A program made the position numbers and the translations under genes. The notes below the pieces were generated by a model that saw nothing but the letters and a program-made list of their open reading frames with translations, made no database searches and had not been told where the DNA came from. A stretch of 64,000 nt of DNA, taken from assembly GCF_050271975.1 (NCBI RefSeq), contig NZ_CP189850.1, positions 1,674,001 to 1,738,000 on the forward strand. Direction: 5' to 3'. Source of the DNA: Litorimonas sp947503715 (GTDB taxonomy: Bacteria > Pseudomonadota > Alphaproteobacteria > Caulobacterales > Maricaulaceae). Shown here in pieces: positions 1 to 8,480 of this stretch; the first letter of the stretch is position 1, and each line of letters starts with the position of its first letter.

Positions 1-1
1 G

Positions 2-262
2 TCTGCCATCGTCGCCGATGAAATGGTCACGACGACCGTGTCCGTCCTCTACAACAACCACGCCAGTTGGCTCGCCCTACAGGAAGCCATCAATACATCC
101 GCACAGATTAGCGGCGCACGCTTGGATGCCCTGTCCAGCGATGGCGCATTAATGACGATTTCCTATGGCGGCGATCTTGATCGTCTTGCGAATGAACTTC
201 GGTTCAAAGGCGTTACAGTTCAACGCGATCCGCAGCTTGGGCTCGTTTTCAAACGGTCCTAA
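2..262 (+). CDS. DUF2066-like protein, C-terminal fragment
   Basis: The frame is open from the left edge of the window and ends with TAA at 260-262, so this is the last 86 or so residues of a longer gene; the ATG at 23 is probably internal. The tail (a Trp followed by short hydrophobic strands, then SYGGDLDRLANEL and a final hydrophobic strand) fits the end of DUF2066 proteins, which in many alphaproteobacteria sit directly upstream of hdaA. That family is uncharacterised. The next gene begins 4 bases after this stop, so the two are very likely co-transcribed. The assignment rests mainly on that context and is tentative. Confidence 0.6.
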   Translation, partial: SAIVADEMVTTTVSVLYNNHASWLALQEAINTSAQISGARLDALSSDGALMTISYGGDLDRLANELRFKGVTVQRDPQLGLVFKRS

Positions 263-266
263 TGCG

Positions 267-893
267 ATGACGCAAATTCCGCTTAATTTGCGCCCTGTGG
301 CGCAGCCCAGCTTCAATAATTTTCACGTCTCACCGGGCAATGTCGCGGCGGTGAATATGTTGCGCGCGCGGGAGCGGTGGAGCAGTCCGGTTCTGCTTCT
401 CCTTGGGCCCAGCGGTTCCGGCAAAACGCATTTGGGTGAAGCCTGGCGTGCGAAATATCACGGCGAATTTTTGGATGATGCGCATTGGATCGACGAGACG
501 TCTTTGTTTGATGCCTTTAATCGCGCATTGTCAGGGGAGAGCGCGGGATTGGTGCTAGCCAGCCATCTTTCGCCGATGGACTGGGCCGTCAGTCTGCCGG
601 ATTTGCGGTCCCGTTTGAATGCGACGCCGACCATTACCTTATCGGAACATGATGAAGCGACGCTGGAGCCGATTTTACGCGAATTGTTCGCACAGGCCGG
701 TCGTAGCGTCGGGGCGGATGTCGTCGTCTTTATTCTTAAAAATACGGAACGCTCCGTAGATGCTCTGCGGGCACTTGTTCACGATTTGGATATTGCCGCC
801 GGATCGACAAAGGCGGATTTGACCAAATCCTATGTCTCGAAATATCTGAAACAGCGATCAGAAGACGATTTGCTTGCCGGCCCAGTCGAATAG
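267..893 (+). CDS. hdaA: DnaA-related regulator HdaA (Hda family)
   Basis: A 208-residue protein with a single DnaA-like AAA+ module and no DNA-binding domain IV, the architecture of Hda/HdaA. This family works with the beta clamp to stimulate ATP hydrolysis on DnaA and prevent re-initiation. Residues 47-55 form a Walker A loop (GPSGSGKTH), and DDAHWIDE near residue 70 is the Walker B region. The N-terminal QIPLNL matches the short clamp-binding peptide typical of Hda. I chose the ATG at 267 because it starts this peptide and lies 4 bases after the upstream stop; the frame stays open upstream (ATG at 165), but that extension would run through the preceding gene. The 3' end overlaps the converging SDR gene by 36 bases. 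Confidence 0.88.
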   Translation: MTQIPLNLRPVAQPSFNNFHVSPGNVAAVNMLRARERWSSPVLLLLGPSGSGKTHLGEAWRAKYHGEFLDDAHWIDETSLFDAFNRALSGESAGLVLASHLSPMDWAVSLPDLRSRLNATPTITLSEHDEATLEPILRELFAQAGRSVGADVVVFILKNTERSVDALRALVHDLDIAAGSTKADLTKSYVSKYLKQRSEDDLLAGPVE

Positions 894-1598
894 ATTGCCG
901 CTGTCTTTTGGCCCCACGCCATCGATTACAGACAGCAATTTCTCCGCTGAAAATTCAGGGGTGAAGAGTTTGCCTTCCGGCACATTGCCCTGAAAGGGTT
1001 TGGACAAGTCCGTGTCGACTGTGCCGGGATGTAACCCGATAATCAGTTGGTCAGAAAAACGACGGTTTGTCTCAATAGCCAACGTTCGCAAAACCATGTT
1101 CAGCGCGGCTTTCGATGATCGATACGCATACCAGCCGCCAAGACGATTATCCGTCACACTGCCCACGCGTGCGGAGAGCGCGGCGAAGACGGCCTTCGCA
1201 TCGCGGCGGAGGAGGGGCACGAGATATTTCGCCGTCATAGCGGGCCCAATTGTGTTGATTTCGAAACTCTTGGCGAAGCCGTCAAAAGAGAGAGAGCGGA
1301 GGTTCTTCTCAGGAGAGATCCCTTCGCCCTGCAAAAGACCCGTGGCGACGATAACCATGTCGAGCGGTTTGACTTCTTCCAAGGCTTGAGCCGCCGCGAT
1401 GAGGCTGTCCTCATCCGTGAAGTCGAATGTCAGGTTCGCGACTTTGGGCGACGGGTGGCTGCGGCCTGATCGCGAAAGCGCGTGGATTCTTACGACCTGT
1501 GGACTGTTCACAAGTTCGTTCACCATCGCCGCGCCAATTCCGCCGGATGCGCCGACGATGGCGACGCGTAAGTTCTGTCCAAAACTTTCAAACTTCAT
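858..1598 (-). CDS. SDR-family short-chain oxidoreductase (C-factor-like)
   Basis: About 246 residues with a Rossmann fold. The N-terminus carries the nucleotide-binding glycine motif VGASGGIGAAM, and the YAYRSSKAALNM segment provides the catalytic Tyr-x-x-x-Lys pair. It resembles the C-factor/CsgA-like branch of short-chain dehydrogenases, which are often linked to cell-cell interaction or lipid metabolism, but the substrate cannot be read from sequence. The ATG at 1598 is preferred to upstream in-frame starts because the glycine motif follows within a dozen residues and because this ATG overlaps the stop of the DUF2256 gene (TCATGA), suggesting translational coupling. It converges on and overlaps hdaA by 36 bases. 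Confidence 0.85.
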   Translation of the reverse strand: MKFESFGQNLRVAIVGASGGIGAAMVNELVNSPQVVRIHALSRSGRSHPSPKVANLTFDFTDEDSLIAAAQALEEVKPLDMVIVATGLLQGEGISPEKNLRSLSFDGFAKSFEINTIGPAMTAKYLVPLLRRDAKAVFAALSARVGSVTDNRLGGWYAYRSSKAALNMVLRTLAIETNRRFSDQLIIGLHPGTVDTDLSKPFQGNVPEGKLFTPEFSAEKLLSVIDGVGPKDSGNLFDWAGKQIVF

Positions 1599-1741
1599 GA
1601 TTTCGCCTTGCTCTCGCGCTGGCAGCGTTTGCTGCAATAAATAACATTGTCCCAATCCCGCTCCCATTTCTTCCGCCACGCAAAAGGTCGCTCGCAGAAG
1701 GGGCACATTTTGGTGGGGAGGTTGAGTTTCTTGTGGGCCAT
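1595..1741 (-). CDS. DUF2256 zinc-ribbon-like small protein
   Basis: A 48-residue protein. It has two paired-cysteine motifs (CPFC at residues 13-16 and CSKRC at 38-42) flanking a basic, Trp-rich segment (FAWRKKWERDWDNVIY), the hallmark of the DUF2256 family, likely a small zinc-binding fold. The family is uncharacterised but is often found near cryptochrome/photolyase genes; here the FeS photolyase starts divergently 250 bases away. Its TGA overlaps the ATG of the SDR gene, so the two are probably one transcript. At 48 codons it is easily missed by automated ORF calling. The family assignment is strong on pattern; the biochemical role is unknown. Confidence 0.85.
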   Translation of the reverse strand: MAHKKLNLPTKMCPFCERPFAWRKKWERDWDNVIYCSKRCQRESKAKS

Positions 1742-1815
1742 GCAGTGGTTACGGGTGAGGGGAGAAAGCGTTTGTAATTCCTTCCCCTCGAGGGGAAGCG
1801 GGGTTTATAAGTTAT

Positions 1816-1942
1816 GTCACACCGTCGCGGCGCAGTCGTCGGGTGCCCATGCCGTGATGATGGCATCGTCATCAAAATTCGAGCGTTACGCAAAAATCTC
1901 GGCATGGGCACCGGACGTCCCTGCGGGCCGTGACGGTGTGAC
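1816..1942. repeat. Nested palindromic intergenic element (type A)
   Basis: Outer arms GTCACACCGTC (1816-1826) and GACGGTGTGAC (1932-1942) are perfect inverted repeats. Inner arms at about 1837-1853 and 1901-1916 pair around GGTGCCCATGCC with one or two mismatches, and a smaller hairpin (TGATGA/TCATCA) sits at the centre. The element fills most of the gap between the divergent DUF2256 and photolyase genes. It could form a long cruciform or RNA hairpin. The two-arm layout resembles the elements at 13.2 and 15.3 kb, but the sequence differs. Confidence 0.75.
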
Positions 1943-1990
1943 GGCTTATTTAAATTTAGACCTTCTCCACGCCCCACCCGTATTAACCAC

Positions 1991-3541
1991 ATGTCAAAAA
2001 CGCTCATCCCCATCTTTGCTGATCAACTCTCGCAAAACCTTTCCAGCCTCGCCGCGTCAGAGCCCGAGGACTGCGTCGTCCTGATGATGGAGGTCGCGCA
2101 TGAAGCGACCCATGTTCCCCATCACCGGACAAAGCTCATCTTCCTTTTCTCCGCCATGCGTCACTTCGCTAAGGAATTGCGGGAGGTGGGTTGGACTGTG
2201 GATTATGTCGAACTGACGGACGACGACAATACGGGCGAGTTCACCTCCGAGGTCAAACGCGCGCTTGACCGCCATGACATCAACCAAATTCGCGTTTGCG
2301 AACCTTCCGTCTACCGCGTGCTGGAATATGTGAAGGGCTGGGAAGACGATCTCGGCATTCCCGTGTCTATCACACAGGATGACCGTTTCATCGCGACCAA
2401 GGAAGAATTCGCGGAATGGGCGGCGGGCCGCAAACAGACGCGGATGGAATATTGGTATCGCGACATGCGCCGCAAGACGGGCCTCCTCATGGACGGGGAC
2501 AAACCTGAAGGCGGCGAGTGGAATTACGATAAGCAGAACCGCAAGCCGCCCAAGGGCGACATGGATTTCCCCGGTGAATTAAGGTTCCAACCCGACGCGA
2601 TTACGCAGGATGTCATCGTAATGGTGAAGTCCGAATTTGATACGCGGCTCGGCTCGGCAGACGGATTTTTTTGGGCGGTGACGCGGGACGGCGCGCTGGA
2701 GGCGCTGGACTATTTCCTTGAGAAGGCATTGGTCGATTTTGGCGATTATCAGGACGCAATGGTCGGCGGTGAAGCGTTTCTGTTTCACTCGCTCCTCTCG
2801 CCCTATCTCAATACGGGTCTGCTCGGGCCGATGGAAATCTGCCGTGCTGTTGAGACACGTTATCTCGCGGGCGACGCGCCAATCAATGCGGTGGAAGGCT
2901 ATATTCGCCAGATTATCGGCTGGCGCGAATTCGTGCGCGGGCTCTATTGGCTGGAGATGCCGGACTATATTGAGATGAACCATCTCAACGCCAAACGTGC
3001 CTTGCCGGACTTCTATTGGACGGGCGAGACGGAGATGAACTGTCTGTCCAACGCGATTGGCCAAACGCTGGAACACGCTTACGCGCATCATATTCAGCGC
3101 CTGATGATTACCGGGAATTTCGCGCTACTGATCGGCGCGGACCCGCATGCCGTGCATGAGTGGTATCTCTCGGTCTATCTCGACGCGTTTGAATGGGTGG
3201 AGTTGCCGAATACGCTGGGCATGAGCCAGTTCGGTGATGGTGGCATGATGGGGTCGAAGCCCTATGCGTCCTCCGGGAGTTACATCAACCGCATGAGCGA
3301 TTACTGCAAGGATTGCCGATATAAGGTAAAGGCGCGTATCGGCGAGGATGCCTGCCCGTTTAATTCACTCTACTGGGATTTCATGGCGCGGAATGAAGAC
3401 ACGCTACGCGGCAACCCTCGCATGAATATGGTCTATCGCAATCTGGATAAGATGGACAGTGAGACCCGTGAAGAGTTGCTGAAACAGGCGAAGGGCTTCC
3501 TGGAGGGTTTGGATGAGAGCCAGACGAAGAGCTATCTTTAG
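1991..3541 (+). CDS. FeS-cluster cryptochrome/photolyase family protein (PhrB/CryB type)
   Basis: A 516-residue member of the iron-sulfur bacterial cryptochrome/photolyase group (deoxyribodipyrimidine photolyase-related proteins). Characterised relatives bind FAD and a lumazine antenna and repair (6-4) photoproducts. Four cysteines at residues 351, 439, 442 and 455 match, with a constant offset of one, the 4Fe-4S ligands reported for Agrobacterium PhrB. They lie in EMNCLSN, YCKDC and DACPFN. The conserved block around EHAYAHHIQRLMITGNF forms part of the FAD/DNA pocket. Full length. It is divergent from a DUF2256 gene and converges with the pseudouridine synthase (stops overlap by 4 bases). 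(6-4) repair activity is inferred from the family. Confidence 0.92.
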   Translation: MSKTLIPIFADQLSQNLSSLAASEPEDCVVLMMEVAHEATHVPHHRTKLIFLFSAMRHFAKELREVGWTVDYVELTDDDNTGEFTSEVKRALDRHDINQIRVCEPSVYRVLEYVKGWEDDLGIPVSITQDDRFIATKEEFAEWAAGRKQTRMEYWYRDMRRKTGLLMDGDKPEGGEWNYDKQNRKPPKGDMDFPGELRFQPDAITQDVIVMVKSEFDTRLGSADGFFWAVTRDGALEALDYFLEKALVDFGDYQDAMVGGEAFLFHSLLSPYLNTGLLGPMEICRAVETRYLAGDAPINAVEGYIRQIIGWREFVRGLYWLEMPDYIEMNHLNAKRALPDFYWTGETEMNCLSNAIGQTLEHAYAHHIQRLMITGNFALLIGADPHAVHEWYLSVYLDAFEWVELPNTLGMSQFGDGGMMGSKPYASSGSYINRMSDYCKDCRYKVKARIGEDACPFNSLYWDFMARNEDTLRGNPRMNMVYRNLDKMDSETREELLKQAKGFLEGLDESQTKSYL

Positions 3542-4227
3542 AACGGACAGTTTGCCGTAAAAGAGATTCGTTCGCCACCCGTGGGGTGACGAAGGCCTAA
3601 TGTGTGGGCATGAAGCTGTAATCTCGACGCGGCCTCAAACACCTCACCCATAGCATAAATGCGATCTCCCAAAATCGGATGACCCATCGCCCAGCAATGG
3701 ACGCGTAACTGATGAGAGCGGCCAGTAATCGGGTGAAGCGCAAGGCGTGTGGCATCGTCTTCCCGCGTCAGTACCTCCCAATCCGTGACGCTCGGTTTGC
3801 CGTGCTCGAAACTCACCATCTGACGGGGGCGGTTCGGCCAATCTGCGATGAGGGGTAGGGTGATGCGCCCGCTTTCGCCTGTCACCTCTCCCGCGACGCG
3901 CGCGATGTAGGATTTGGTCGTGTGACGGCGTTCAAATTGCAGGCCGAGATGACGTTGCGCAGGCTTGTTCCGCGCGAAGACCATCACGCCCGATGTCGCC
4001 ATATCGAGTCGATGGACGAGCAGGGTTTCCGGATATTCCGCGCGTAGACGCGCCTCTAGGCAATCCGGGAAATCCCGACCGGGGACTGAGAGCAAGCCCG
4101 AGGGTTTATTGACGATGAGCAGGTCGTCATCTTTGTGTAAAATGTCCAGAGGCGTTGCGGGAGGCGCGTAATCGAAACTCCGCCGCTCGGGCAGGTCCAG
4201 ATTAATCGAGGCGTTCGGCGACGACAT
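3538..4227 (-). CDS. RluA-family pseudouridine synthase
   Basis: A 229-residue RNA pseudouridine synthase of the RluA type, lacking the N-terminal S4 domain of RluC/RluD, so nearest in layout to RluA/TruC-like enzymes. The catalytic motif HRLDMATSG contains the essential Asp (D75). KPSGLLSVPG near residue 41 and the later GRSHQLRVHC motif are further family signatures. It modifies uridines in 23S rRNA and/or tRNA; the target cannot be told from sequence. Its ATG overlaps the 3' end of rnd by 26 bases, so it is the last gene of a rightmost-to-left operon DLH-rnd-rluA. Linkage with rnd suggests an RNA-maturation theme. Confidence 0.9.
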   Translation of the reverse strand: MSSPNASINLDLPERRSFDYAPPATPLDILHKDDDLLIVNKPSGLLSVPGRDFPDCLEARLRAEYPETLLVHRLDMATSGVMVFARNKPAQRHLGLQFERRHTTKSYIARVAGEVTGESGRITLPLIADWPNRPRQMVSFEHGKPSVTDWEVLTREDDATRLALHPITGRSHQLRVHCWAMGHPILGDRIYAMGEVFEAASRLQLHAHTLGLRHPTGGERISFTANCPF

Positions 4228-5356
4228 GTTCGCCCTCCAGCCTCAGCGCGATTTTCCCGCGCAGCATATCCACCGCATCCTGCCCGAAAATCTCACGTCG
4301 CCAGCCTTTCAACGCAACGATTTCCGCGGCGTCCCCGAAAGCGGCAAGCTGTTCGATATCTTTCGCATTCGCGACAAGCCGCGTCGCAATGCCTTCGACC
4401 TCAGTGCGCAGCCGTAGCAATGTCTTCAACATCTCAATACGCGGGCCGAGCGAGGGCGGCATGTGCCGGACTTTCGGCGCGGGCGGCGCGTAATCATCGG
4501 CATTGTCTATCGCGGCACCGATACTGTCGACTAGGCTTTGCGCGGAGGAGGATTTCTCGAACCCACGCGGAATGCCACGGAGTTTGGCCAGCGCTTCAAT
4601 CGTGCGCGGGCGTTGCTGCGCGAGGTCATACATGGCGTCGTCTTTCAACACGCGACGACGCGGGACATCTTTTTTGATCGCCTGACGTTCCCGCCAAGCG
4701 GCGGCGGCTTTCAGCGCGGCGAGATAATGTTTCTTCGTGCCCCGGATTTTCAGACGCTGATAGGCGTCTTCCGGCTCAAACGTGTAGAGCGACTCGTCCG
4801 AATGCTGGGCCATTTCCTCCATGACCCATTTCAGACGACCCTTTTCCTCCAGCTCTTCCAGCACGGCGGGATAGAGATCGCGCAAATGCGTCACATCGGC
4901 GAGGGCGTAGGTCAGTTGCTTTTCTGATAAGGGCCGACGCGACCAATCGGTGAAGCGCGCGCCCTTGTCGAGATTGATCCCGAGGCGCGCTTTGACAAGT
5001 GCGCCGTAACCCGCACTATCGCCAAGACCGATGGCCATACCTGCAATCTGTGTGTCGAAAATTGGGCCGGGGACAGCGTCACAGATCTTGTAGAAAATTT
5101 CCATATCCTGACGCGCCGCGTGCATGACTTTCGTAATGCTAGCATCCATCAGCAGCTCTTTTAACGGAGTCAGGTCGATGCCCTCGGCCAGCGGATCAAT
5201 GATCGCCTCTTCCTCCACCGTCGCGACCTGCACGAGGCAGAGGATGGAGAAAAACGTCGTCTCGCGCATGAACTCCGTGTCGATACAGACAAAGTCATGT
5301 TCGCGCGCGGCGTCGCAATAGGCTTTGAGCCCGTCCGTATCTCGAATAATGTTCAC
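4202..5356 (-). CDS. rnd: Ribonuclease D
   Basis: A 384-residue 3'-5' exoribonuclease that trims tRNA precursors. The DEDD catalytic residues are visible: D26 and E28 in CIDTEFM, the Asp in the AARQDMEIF segment, and the ALADVTHLRDLY motif for Exo III. An HRDC RNA-binding domain follows from about residue 205 (RERQAIKKDVPRRRVLKDD), then a helical C-terminal part. The start codon is GTG at 5356, which shares its G with the TAG stop of the upstream hydrolase gene (one-base overlap), consistent with translational coupling. The 3' end overlaps the pseudouridine synthase start. Confidence 0.93.
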   Translation of the reverse strand: MNIIRDTDGLKAYCDAAREHDFVCIDTEFMRETTFFSILCLVQVATVEEEAIIDPLAEGIDLTPLKELLMDASITKVMHAARQDMEIFYKICDAVPGPIFDTQIAGMAIGLGDSAGYGALVKARLGINLDKGARFTDWSRRPLSEKQLTYALADVTHLRDLYPAVLEELEEKGRLKWVMEEMAQHSDESLYTFEPEDAYQRLKIRGTKKHYLAALKAAAAWRERQAIKKDVPRRRVLKDDAMYDLAQQRPRTIEALAKLRGIPRGFEKSSSAQSLVDSIGAAIDNADDYAPPAPKVRHMPPSLGPRIEMLKTLLRLRTEVEGIATRLVANAKDIEQLAAFGDAAEIVALKGWRREIFGQDAVDMLRGKIALRLEGEHVVAERLD

Positions 5357-6096
5357 TAGGCTTGATCAATCCCGTGCATGGAGAATTTTTCGGCCAAAAG
5401 GTCAAGTGATGCATTTGTCGCCCGTTGCGCGGCGAGTTCGTTATAAACGATTCCCATTTTTTTGTTATCGGCTTCGGGGTTCATAAATCCGTGGACGACA
5501 TTGCCATAAGCGTGAAGTTGCCAGTCGCATTTCCGCTCCGCCATCTCATTGCCAAAGGCTTTGACCATATCGGGGTCCGCCATAGGGTCGTCCCAGCCAT
5601 GTGCGACGAGGACACTCGCCTTGCATTTCTTTTTAGGCAGACCTTCCGGCGCGTCGAGGAGGCCGTGAAAGGAAATCGCCGCGTGTAGGTGGAGACCCGC
5701 CCGTGCCATATCCAATGTGCAGAGTCCGCCAAAGCAAAAGCCCATCGCGGCCATATGCGTTTCGTCAACTTCGTCCAAGGCTGCGGCGGCTTTGTATCCT
5801 GCGGTGAGGCGTTTGAGCAGGGCTTTGCGGTCTTCCTTCAGCGGTGTCATCATCGCCGCTTTTTCATCCATCGTTTCGGGCAGCGCGCCGTCACCGTAAT
5901 TATCCAGTGCAAAGCCGACATAGCCGAGGGCCGCCATACGAACGGCTTGATCCTGCGCAAATCCATCGAGACCGCCCCAAGCGTGGTTCACAAGAACGCA
6001 GGGCAGGGGATCAGCCCGGCTCTCATCCCAAGCCAGATATCCAATACAGGTCGTTTTACCGTCTTTATATTCAACGGGGCGGGTCTTGAGGTTCAT
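5356..6096 (-). CDS. Dienelactone hydrolase family protein
   Basis: A 246-residue alpha/beta hydrolase. The nucleophile elbow is GFCFGG with Cys121, as in dienelactone hydrolases rather than Ser esterases; the rest of the triad is likely Asp169 in HGWDDP and His202 in VVHGF. No signal peptide, so cytoplasmic. Real substrates of such chromosomal paralogues are rarely dienelactone and cannot be inferred here. First gene of the hydrolase-rnd-rluA operon; the 169-base gap upstream separates it from the divergent LysM lipoprotein and should hold promoters for both. Confidence 0.88.
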   Translation of the reverse strand: MNLKTRPVEYKDGKTTCIGYLAWDESRADPLPCVLVNHAWGGLDGFAQDQAVRMAALGYVGFALDNYGDGALPETMDEKAAMMTPLKEDRKALLKRLTAGYKAAAALDEVDETHMAAMGFCFGGLCTLDMARAGLHLHAAISFHGLLDAPEGLPKKKCKASVLVAHGWDDPMADPDMVKAFGNEMAERKCDWQLHAYGNVVHGFMNPEADNKKMGIVYNELAAQRATNASLDLLAEKFSMHGIDQA

Positions 6097-6265
6097 TTGT
6101 AGGTGGCTCCAAAGCGGACGTTTAATTTTGACAGGGTGTGCTGTTTTTCAGGTCAATTTTCAAGATGGAAGATTCAGCGAGTTATGGCGCGGTTCACAGA
6201 ATTCTTTACGGAAAATTAGCCATAATCTCTCAATCTCTGAACTCATTGATATAAAAAGGTCCGTT

Positions 6266-6877
6266 ATGCGCACCCCAGCTTTACTCGTTTCCGCCGCCAT
6301 TATCCTGACAGGTTGTCTGACGACTCAGGAAAACCCGAATTACGAATATTCCTCGCGCTATAACACGCAGGGTCAGACGCAAGTGGCCCAGACGGCGCAT
6401 TACACGGCACCTGCGCCAACGCAGGTCGTGTATGAAACCCAAACGGTTCCAGCCCCTCAAACTGAATCTATTCAGACGGTTGATGTTATCATGCAGCCTT
6501 CTCCAACGGGGGCTGAATATGCGGATGGAGTCATCACGGGAACGCCCGGATATATGGCGACACTGGATCAACCAATCACCGTTACGATCCAATCCGCCCA
6601 ATCAGCTGAGACTCTCGGACCGCAAGCAGTGAATTATGATTATTCTCAGAACCTTGTGCGAGCGGACGCGGCTATCGCGACGCCGGACCTCGCGCCTGAA
6701 ATCCGTATTCTTCCCTCTGCGGGGCAGGATTACACCGTCCAGCAAGGCGATACGATTTACGGTCTGTCCCGCAAAAACTGTGTCGGCGTCGACGTCATAC
6801 GCGGCATGAACACAATCGGTGCGGATTACGGCATTCAGATTGGCCAGACGATTAAATTGCCCGAAAGTCGCTGTTAG
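6266..6877 (+). CDS. LysM-domain lipoprotein
   Basis: A 203-residue secreted lipoprotein. The N-terminus is a lipoprotein signal ending in the lipobox ILTGC with Cys17 as the predicted acylated residue. A long low-complexity Thr/Gln/Pro-rich linker follows, then a C-terminal LysM domain from about residue 155 (YTVQQGDTIYGLSRKN) for peptidoglycan binding. It is probably tethered to the outer membrane and contacts the cell wall. The ATG at 6266 is chosen because it starts the signal peptide and has an upstream AAAAGG; the in-frame ATG at 6086 would add 60 residues with no matching domain and overlap the divergent gene. Confidence 0.85.
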   Translation: MRTPALLVSAAIILTGCLTTQENPNYEYSSRYNTQGQTQVAQTAHYTAPAPTQVVYETQTVPAPQTESIQTVDVIMQPSPTGAEYADGVITGTPGYMATLDQPITVTIQSAQSAETLGPQAVNYDYSQNLVRADAAIATPDLAPEIRILPSAGQDYTVQQGDTIYGLSRKNCVGVDVIRGMNTIGADYGIQIGQTIKLPESRC

Positions 6878-6999
6878 CCTCAAACTTTACATAAATATTG
6901 CCGCGATTTAGGGCCAAGCCTGTCAATTAGCCCTGTTAATTTTATCGCGATGAATTATGCCGACGCTGTCATTCTATCTCGACCCCGTAAAGGTTTGAT

Positions 7000-8412
7000 A
7001 TGCGTAATCGCTTTGCCAAAATTCTCGCCACACTCGGTCCGGCCTCCCGCGCGCCGGATACCATGCGACTGCTGCATGATGTCGGGGTCGATGCGTTCCG
7101 GTTGAATTTCTCTCACGGCTCTCACGAAGATCATGCGGCGTCGGTGAAAGCCATTCGCGCGATTCAGGCGGAGACGGGAAATCCGATTTGCATTGTTGCG
7201 GATATGCAGGGCCCCAAACTGCGTTGCGGTACATTTGAAGACGGGTCGATTGAGCTGCGCTATGGCCAGACAATTGAAATTCGTGAGGGCCGCGAGAACG
7301 GAAAAGATGGTCTCGTCGTTATGCCGCATCCGGAGCTCATGAACGCGATGGTCGAGGGCACCATTCTGAAATTCGATGATGGGAAGCTGCAAGTCACGGT
7401 GCTGTCCAATGACGGGAAAACCGCTAAGGCGCGTGTCGATGTACCGGGGCAACTGTCTGAACGTAAGGGCATTAATGTTATCAATGCGGTCCTGCCCATG
7501 TCGGCCATGACGGATAAAGACCGCGTGGATATGGCTTTCGCCCTGACGCAGGACGTGGATTACATTGCGCTTTCCTTTGTGCAGACATCTGAAGATGTGC
7601 GCGAAGCCCGGGAAATTATCGGGGACAAGGCCGGCATTATCGTCAAAATCGAAAAGCCGTCTGCTGTGGAAGATCTCGACTCAATCCTGATTTCCGCCGA
7701 CGCAGCCATGGTGGCGCGGGGCGATTTGGGCGTGGAACTTCCGCTCGAAGAAGTGCCGGTCGTGCAGCGTAAGATTATCCGCAAATGCCGCGCACTCGGT
7801 AAGCCTGTGATTGTCGCGACGCATATGCTGGAATCCATGATTGATGCACCGACCCCAACACGTGCCGAAGCGTCAGATGTCGCAACGGCAATTTATCAGG
7901 GCGCGGATGCCGTGATGCTCTCAGCTGAAACCGCCGTTGGTCGGCATCCTGCGACGGCGGTTGCGATCATGGACCGGATTATCAGCGCGGCGGAGAAGGA
8001 CCCGATTTTCTGGGAATATTTCCAATCCGTTCAATTGCCCTATGATGCGACGGCAGAGGATGCGATTTCCGGCGCTGTACAGGGCATTGCGACGAAGCTG
8101 AACGCGAAAGCTGTGCTGGGTTACACGTTGACTGGCTCTACGGTGCAGCGGATTAGTCGTGAACGTCCGCCCTGCCGCATTGTTGGCTTGACCCCGAATA
8201 TGCGGACGGCCTCGCGCCTCGCGCTCAGCTGGGGTGTGCTGCCGGTTGTGACAGAAGATCCGGCCGATTTTGACGATATGATGGGACGTGTGTCTGGTCT
8301 CGCGAAAGAGAAGCTTGGGCTGGAGTCTGGCGATACGGTTATGATATCTGCCGGTGTCCCCTTTGGCCGTCCGGGGACGACCAATACGCTCAATATTTCG
8401 AAGGTGGATTAG
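7000..8412 (+). CDS. pyk: Pyruvate kinase
   Basis: A 470-residue glycolytic enzyme that converts phosphoenolpyruvate and ADP to pyruvate and ATP. Family motifs are intact: the N-terminal KILATLGPASR, DMQGPKLR, the active-site helix KIEKPSAVEDLDSI, and ARGDLGVELP for metal binding. The C-terminal regulatory domain is present (GYTLTGSTVQRISRERPP), and the length is normal for the family. The ATG at 7000 has an AAAGG ribosome site at proper distance. Stand-alone gene facing the TonB receptor; a small palindrome lies between them. Confidence 0.97.
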   Translation: MRNRFAKILATLGPASRAPDTMRLLHDVGVDAFRLNFSHGSHEDHAASVKAIRAIQAETGNPICIVADMQGPKLRCGTFEDGSIELRYGQTIEIREGRENGKDGLVVMPHPELMNAMVEGTILKFDDGKLQVTVLSNDGKTAKARVDVPGQLSERKGINVINAVLPMSAMTDKDRVDMAFALTQDVDYIALSFVQTSEDVREAREIIGDKAGIIVKIEKPSAVEDLDSILISADAAMVARGDLGVELPLEEVPVVQRKIIRKCRALGKPVIVATHMLESMIDAPTPTRAEASDVATAIYQGADAVMLSAETAVGRHPATAVAIMDRIISAAEKDPIFWEYFQSVQLPYDATAEDAISGAVQGIATKLNAKAVLGYTLTGSTVQRISRERPPCRIVGLTPNMRTASRLALSWGVLPVVTEDPADFDDMMGRVSGLAKEKLGLESGDTVMISAGVPFGRPGTTNTLNISKVD

Positions 8413-8433
8413 ACCGCCAATCTGGTAGAGATG

Positions 8434-8460
8434 TCATCCCCCGGTCAAGCCGGAGGATGA
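8434..8460. repeat. Short palindrome between convergent genes (type C)
   Basis: TCATCC pairs with GGATGA and CCGG with CCGG around the loop TCAAG, with one mismatch. It sits in the 68-base gap between the convergent pyk and TonB receptor genes. It resembles the outer tip (GTCATCCC) of the larger elements at 13.2 and 15.3 kb and may be a minimal relative or a transcription terminator stem; no long T-run follows on either side. Confidence 0.55.
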
Positions 8461-8480
8461 AAGTGTTTAGTGGTTTGCGC

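Noticed and set aside
1588..2013. 141-codon open frame on the minus strand
   Set aside because: It runs through the type A palindrome and reads the DUF2256 gene in the wrong frame; the real gene in another frame has conserved Cys motifs.
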